This document shows positions 61,352-64,000 of a DNA stretch of 64,000 nucleotides, piece by piece. This DNA comes from Setophaga petechia. Lineage: Eukaryota; Chordata; Aves; Passeriformes; Parulidae. The translations under genes and the position numbers were made by a program. Below the pieces are notes generated by a model. The model searched no databases. It was not told the DNA's origin and worked only from the letters and a program-made list of their open reading frames with translations. The DNA lies in contig JANCRA010000003.1 of the NCBI GenBank assembly GCA_024362935.1, forward strand, positions 46,227,844 through 46,291,843, read 5' to 3'. Position 1 is the first letter of the stretch; each line of letters opens with the position of its first letter.

Positions 61352-63439
61352 CGGTTTAATTTGTATTTTTCACACAGCAAATCTGTATGTTCTTGCTAGC
61401 CATTTTAAACATCCAATCTTGATAGTTCCTCTGACCAATCTACCCTCTTTCAACTCCTGTCAGCAGGCAAGGGTAGTCCTAAAAAGGAGGGTCTTCTGGA
61501 TTGAAGGAAAGGAAATTACTGACCATTTCTTAAATTGGCTTACTTTCCCAGTGTTTTGGCATTCACATAACCCAAAAGTGCACACTTCATACTGAATCCC
61601 TACCCCACACACAGGCAAGCACCTATCTATCATACCAGTAAGAGTGATTTACCTCTGTCTCTTTTACATCACTTGGAAAGATACAAAAGAAGAGAAATCT
61701 CCCACCACTGATCTGTGTGCAGCAAGGCCTGTTGAGTCAGTGGGAGTTCTGCACGTGAGACAACTCAAAGATACATACTCCAAGAAATTTAATTTAAAGA
61801 TGCCTTGGGAAAGCTTTGAATTGCACTTCCCAGAGCATGCAAAGGGGTGGATCCTCTCCCTTGTGCATTACACCCATTAGCATTGAGTTATCAGTGTTCA
61901 CTGGGAGGAGAACGTGTCCTGTGCTGCTGAAGGAATTCCTGGCTTTTTCACCAACACCCTCATCCCCTCCGCCTCCTCACACTGCCACTGGGCACACATG
62001 TGTTTAAGAAATATTCCATTCAGTACTCAGCCTGAAAGCTGCAAAACAGACAGGAATCTCTAAAATGGCAATCACAGAGGCACCTTCAGACTGATGGGTG
62101 TTGTCACCTCTGCAACAGCTGAGTGGTAGCATATTCATTTAAAGATGACACATAAAAAAGGATATAGCTGAAATACTCCTTCTAGGAACAAATGTTGACA
62201 TCTTATTTAGAAAAAAATTTAAAGAAAAAACCCAATACAATACTGCTCAGCACTTCCACCCACATTTAATATGTTTTATAAAAAGAGCAAAAGCTATTTA
62301 TTTGACCTCATCTCTTGCTCTTAATTTTTTTTAATTCCCTTTTATCCTAAGAGGGCAGCTACACAGCAGCATTAAAACATCATGCACTTTAACAAGAAAG
62401 TGGATTGACTGCATAACTGCCAATACAGAGATACAAATCAACAGAACCTACTGCAGCTAGGATCCATAAAGGTGCTCTGCCTCTCAACCAGGAGAAGCAG
62501 AACACTGGAGGTGAGAAAGCAGCCAGAAGCTGCAGAAATAGTGTCCTCAGCACAGCAGGGCACACTGAAGTAGTTTTCCAGAGAAGGAGCTGGGACCAAA
62601 TTAAGGGTTCAGGAGCACATTTGAGGAAGAAATGCATAAAAAAAGACTAAATCCCTACCAAGACAGCATCCAATGAGAAACACAAAGCTCCAAGGCAAGT
62701 GTCCCCAGAGAATTTCCACCCACATGAAATCTACCTTGCTCTGTGTGTGAACAATGCTGTGAGCCCATTTCCTCACACCCAAACTGGAAAGAGGCACAAG
62801 GTAAGAGGTTCCCATGGGAATTTACCCATCCAATACATGGGGCACACCAGAGGGACCCCAGCCACCCCTCCACAACAGAGGAAAAAGGCAAGAGTTAGGG
62901 CTAGGCCTGGAAGAGGGTTTGCTATTATCTCTATCCATCACAGCATTTATCATTTTAACACCTCCCATCAATGGAGGAAACACCTTATCTCAACCAGGAA
63001 AAACCTCAGCACAACAAAGTGGATCACCTAAACACAAGCATCACATTCCCAGAGCATGCAAATTTGCCATTTTCACTGGGATTCAGACTTGTAGCTGCTC
63101 ACTAGCAGCAGCTACGAATCCGGTCCAGGGAAGTAACACAAGTTATTTTGTGCCATCAGAGCAGCCCAAGAAGAGATGAGGAAAGCAGTCAGTCATACAC
63201 CCTGATATGTCCTCATGCACAAATGGCCTAACCAATGGCTCTGCTCTGCCTTGGATTTGGCAACAGCTCTTGTGCCCTCTCAGGAGTTGCGCAGACGGTG
63301 AAAACTCAGTGCCAGGGGCTCAGTAAAACCAACCAAGCTACAGCCAGCTAGGAGAAGCAAGTACAGTAAGTCACCTTCCCAGGCAAGCTGGCTTTCATGC
63401 TAGCTAGGCCATTAGCAATCTTCAATCCCTACACATCAG
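61352..63439. other. Non-coding stretch, no gene recognised
   Basis: Unique sequence. Overlapping frames at 62699-63031 (+, 110 codons) and 62814-63179 (+, 121 codons) are unrecognised. An octamer ATGCAAAT is at 63056-63063. A near-perfect hairpin follows at 63440. Confidence 0.5.
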
Positions 63440-63470
63440 AAGTTAATCCTGCCTCAGGCAGCATTAACTT
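63440..63470. repeat. Compact inverted repeat, 14-bp arms, one mismatch
   Basis: Arms 63440-63453 (AAGTTAATCCTGCC) and 63457-63470 (GGCAGCATTAACTT) pair at 13 of 14 positions around a three-base loop TCA. The surrounding sequence (63400-63560) is repeat-free and contains GTTAAT-type words that suit HNF1-like or homeodomain factors. Function is unknown. Confidence 0.85.
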
Positions 63471-64000
63471 ACACATTAGCTCTTTAATGTAACAACCGCA
63501 GTGCTGGAAAACAGTCATCTGCTACAAATATTTTCCCACATGACTCCACTCACTTCCCCAATTACTGCATTTCCTATTCTCTTTTGAAGGGATGTTACCT
63601 TGCTAGGCTGAGATTATCACAGCAATATCCCACAAAGGTGTTTTTATCCTGTGCACGGTAACTTCGAGTCTGGTTTTGTGGCATCTCCAACAACACCCAC
63701 TCAGGGTGCACAGAGAAAGGGTGATGTGGCACACAGCCAAGGTTGCTGCACCCCAAAATGCAAAAACTTGGAATATTCCTGTGAAAAGCCCTCCCATGCA
63801 GTTTGCTGCTAGCACTGGGGTCATCCTAGAGGTGCTACATATTTGTAAAAACATGCACAGATCAAAGCATCCTGAATTTCAGGACAAGTAATGATTTATT
63901 TAAAAATGCATACTAAATGCCTAATATATAAACTATTTATAAACCAGCAAGGGAGCAGAAGCTTTACTGTTTTACTTGCAAACTCTTCATGCCAAAACTG
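63471..64000. other. Non-coding end of window, nothing recognised
   Basis: AT-rich unique sequence to the end of the window. Frames at 63603-63854 (-) and 63676-63891 (+) overlap each other on opposite strands and are unrecognised. Confidence 0.55.

Noticed and set aside
1..64000. CRISPR arrays, tRNA/rRNA genes, bacterial operons, defence systems or phage genes.
   Set aside because: Scanning showed no regularly spaced repeats, no tRNA cloverleaf signature and no prokaryotic gene organisation. The CR1 elements and CpG pattern indicate avian nuclear DNA.

Overview
The window looks like vertebrate nuclear DNA, most likely from a bird and plausibly a songbird. It is AT-rich. It contains copies of the avian CR1 LINE, including one sense and one antisense 3' tail whose CR1 wording is easy to read, and one of them ends in the ATTCTATG-type 3' terminus typical of avian CR1. 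Interspersed repeats are otherwise sparse, and there is a single compact CpG island. The passerine placement rests only on my memory of CR1 subfamily wording and is tentative. Nothing suggests a bacterium, phage or plasmid: there are no operons, no ribosome binding sites and no long back-to-back ORFs.

I could not recognise any protein-coding gene or exon, tRNA, rRNA, CRISPR array or intact transposon in the 64 kb. The longest open frame has 199 codons (43143-43742, + strand) and resembles nothing I know. The window is best read as an intergenic gene desert or the inside of a very large intron.

Layout: 1-9.8 kb is unique AT-rich DNA with a block that reads like a conserved non-coding element (4.54-5.27 kb) and a G-quadruplex-capable tract (about 5.47 kb). 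At 9.84-12.0 kb lies the main repeat cluster: an A-rich tract, a sense CR1 tail and an antisense CR1 tail facing each other tail to tail. At 18.66-18.97 kb is the only CpG island, an orphan promoter candidate. At 21-23.2 kb are further CNE-like blocks. From 27 to 57.5 kb there are small degraded CR1 scraps (27.3, 40.6 and 53.4 kb) between CNE-like blocks at about 31.2, 32.1, 33.9, 35.9-36.6, 39.5, 50.6, 52.0, 56.2 and 57.3 kb, rich in TAATTA, octamer and TGACAG-type motifs. At 59.5-60.5 kb are a poly(A)-rich tract and another sense CR1 tail. At 61.3 kb is a perfect 23-bp inverted repeat with a 10-nt loop, the cleanest unexplained structure in the window, and at 63.45 kb a second compact hairpin with one mismatch.

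Taken together, the pattern of low repeats, many homeodomain/POU-type motif clusters and one isolated CpG island suggests a regulatory landscape of a developmental gene outside the window, perhaps with an unannotated non-coding transcript starting at the island. This is inference. Conservation alignment and RNA data would decide it. The CNE calls are by-eye judgements, not alignments.
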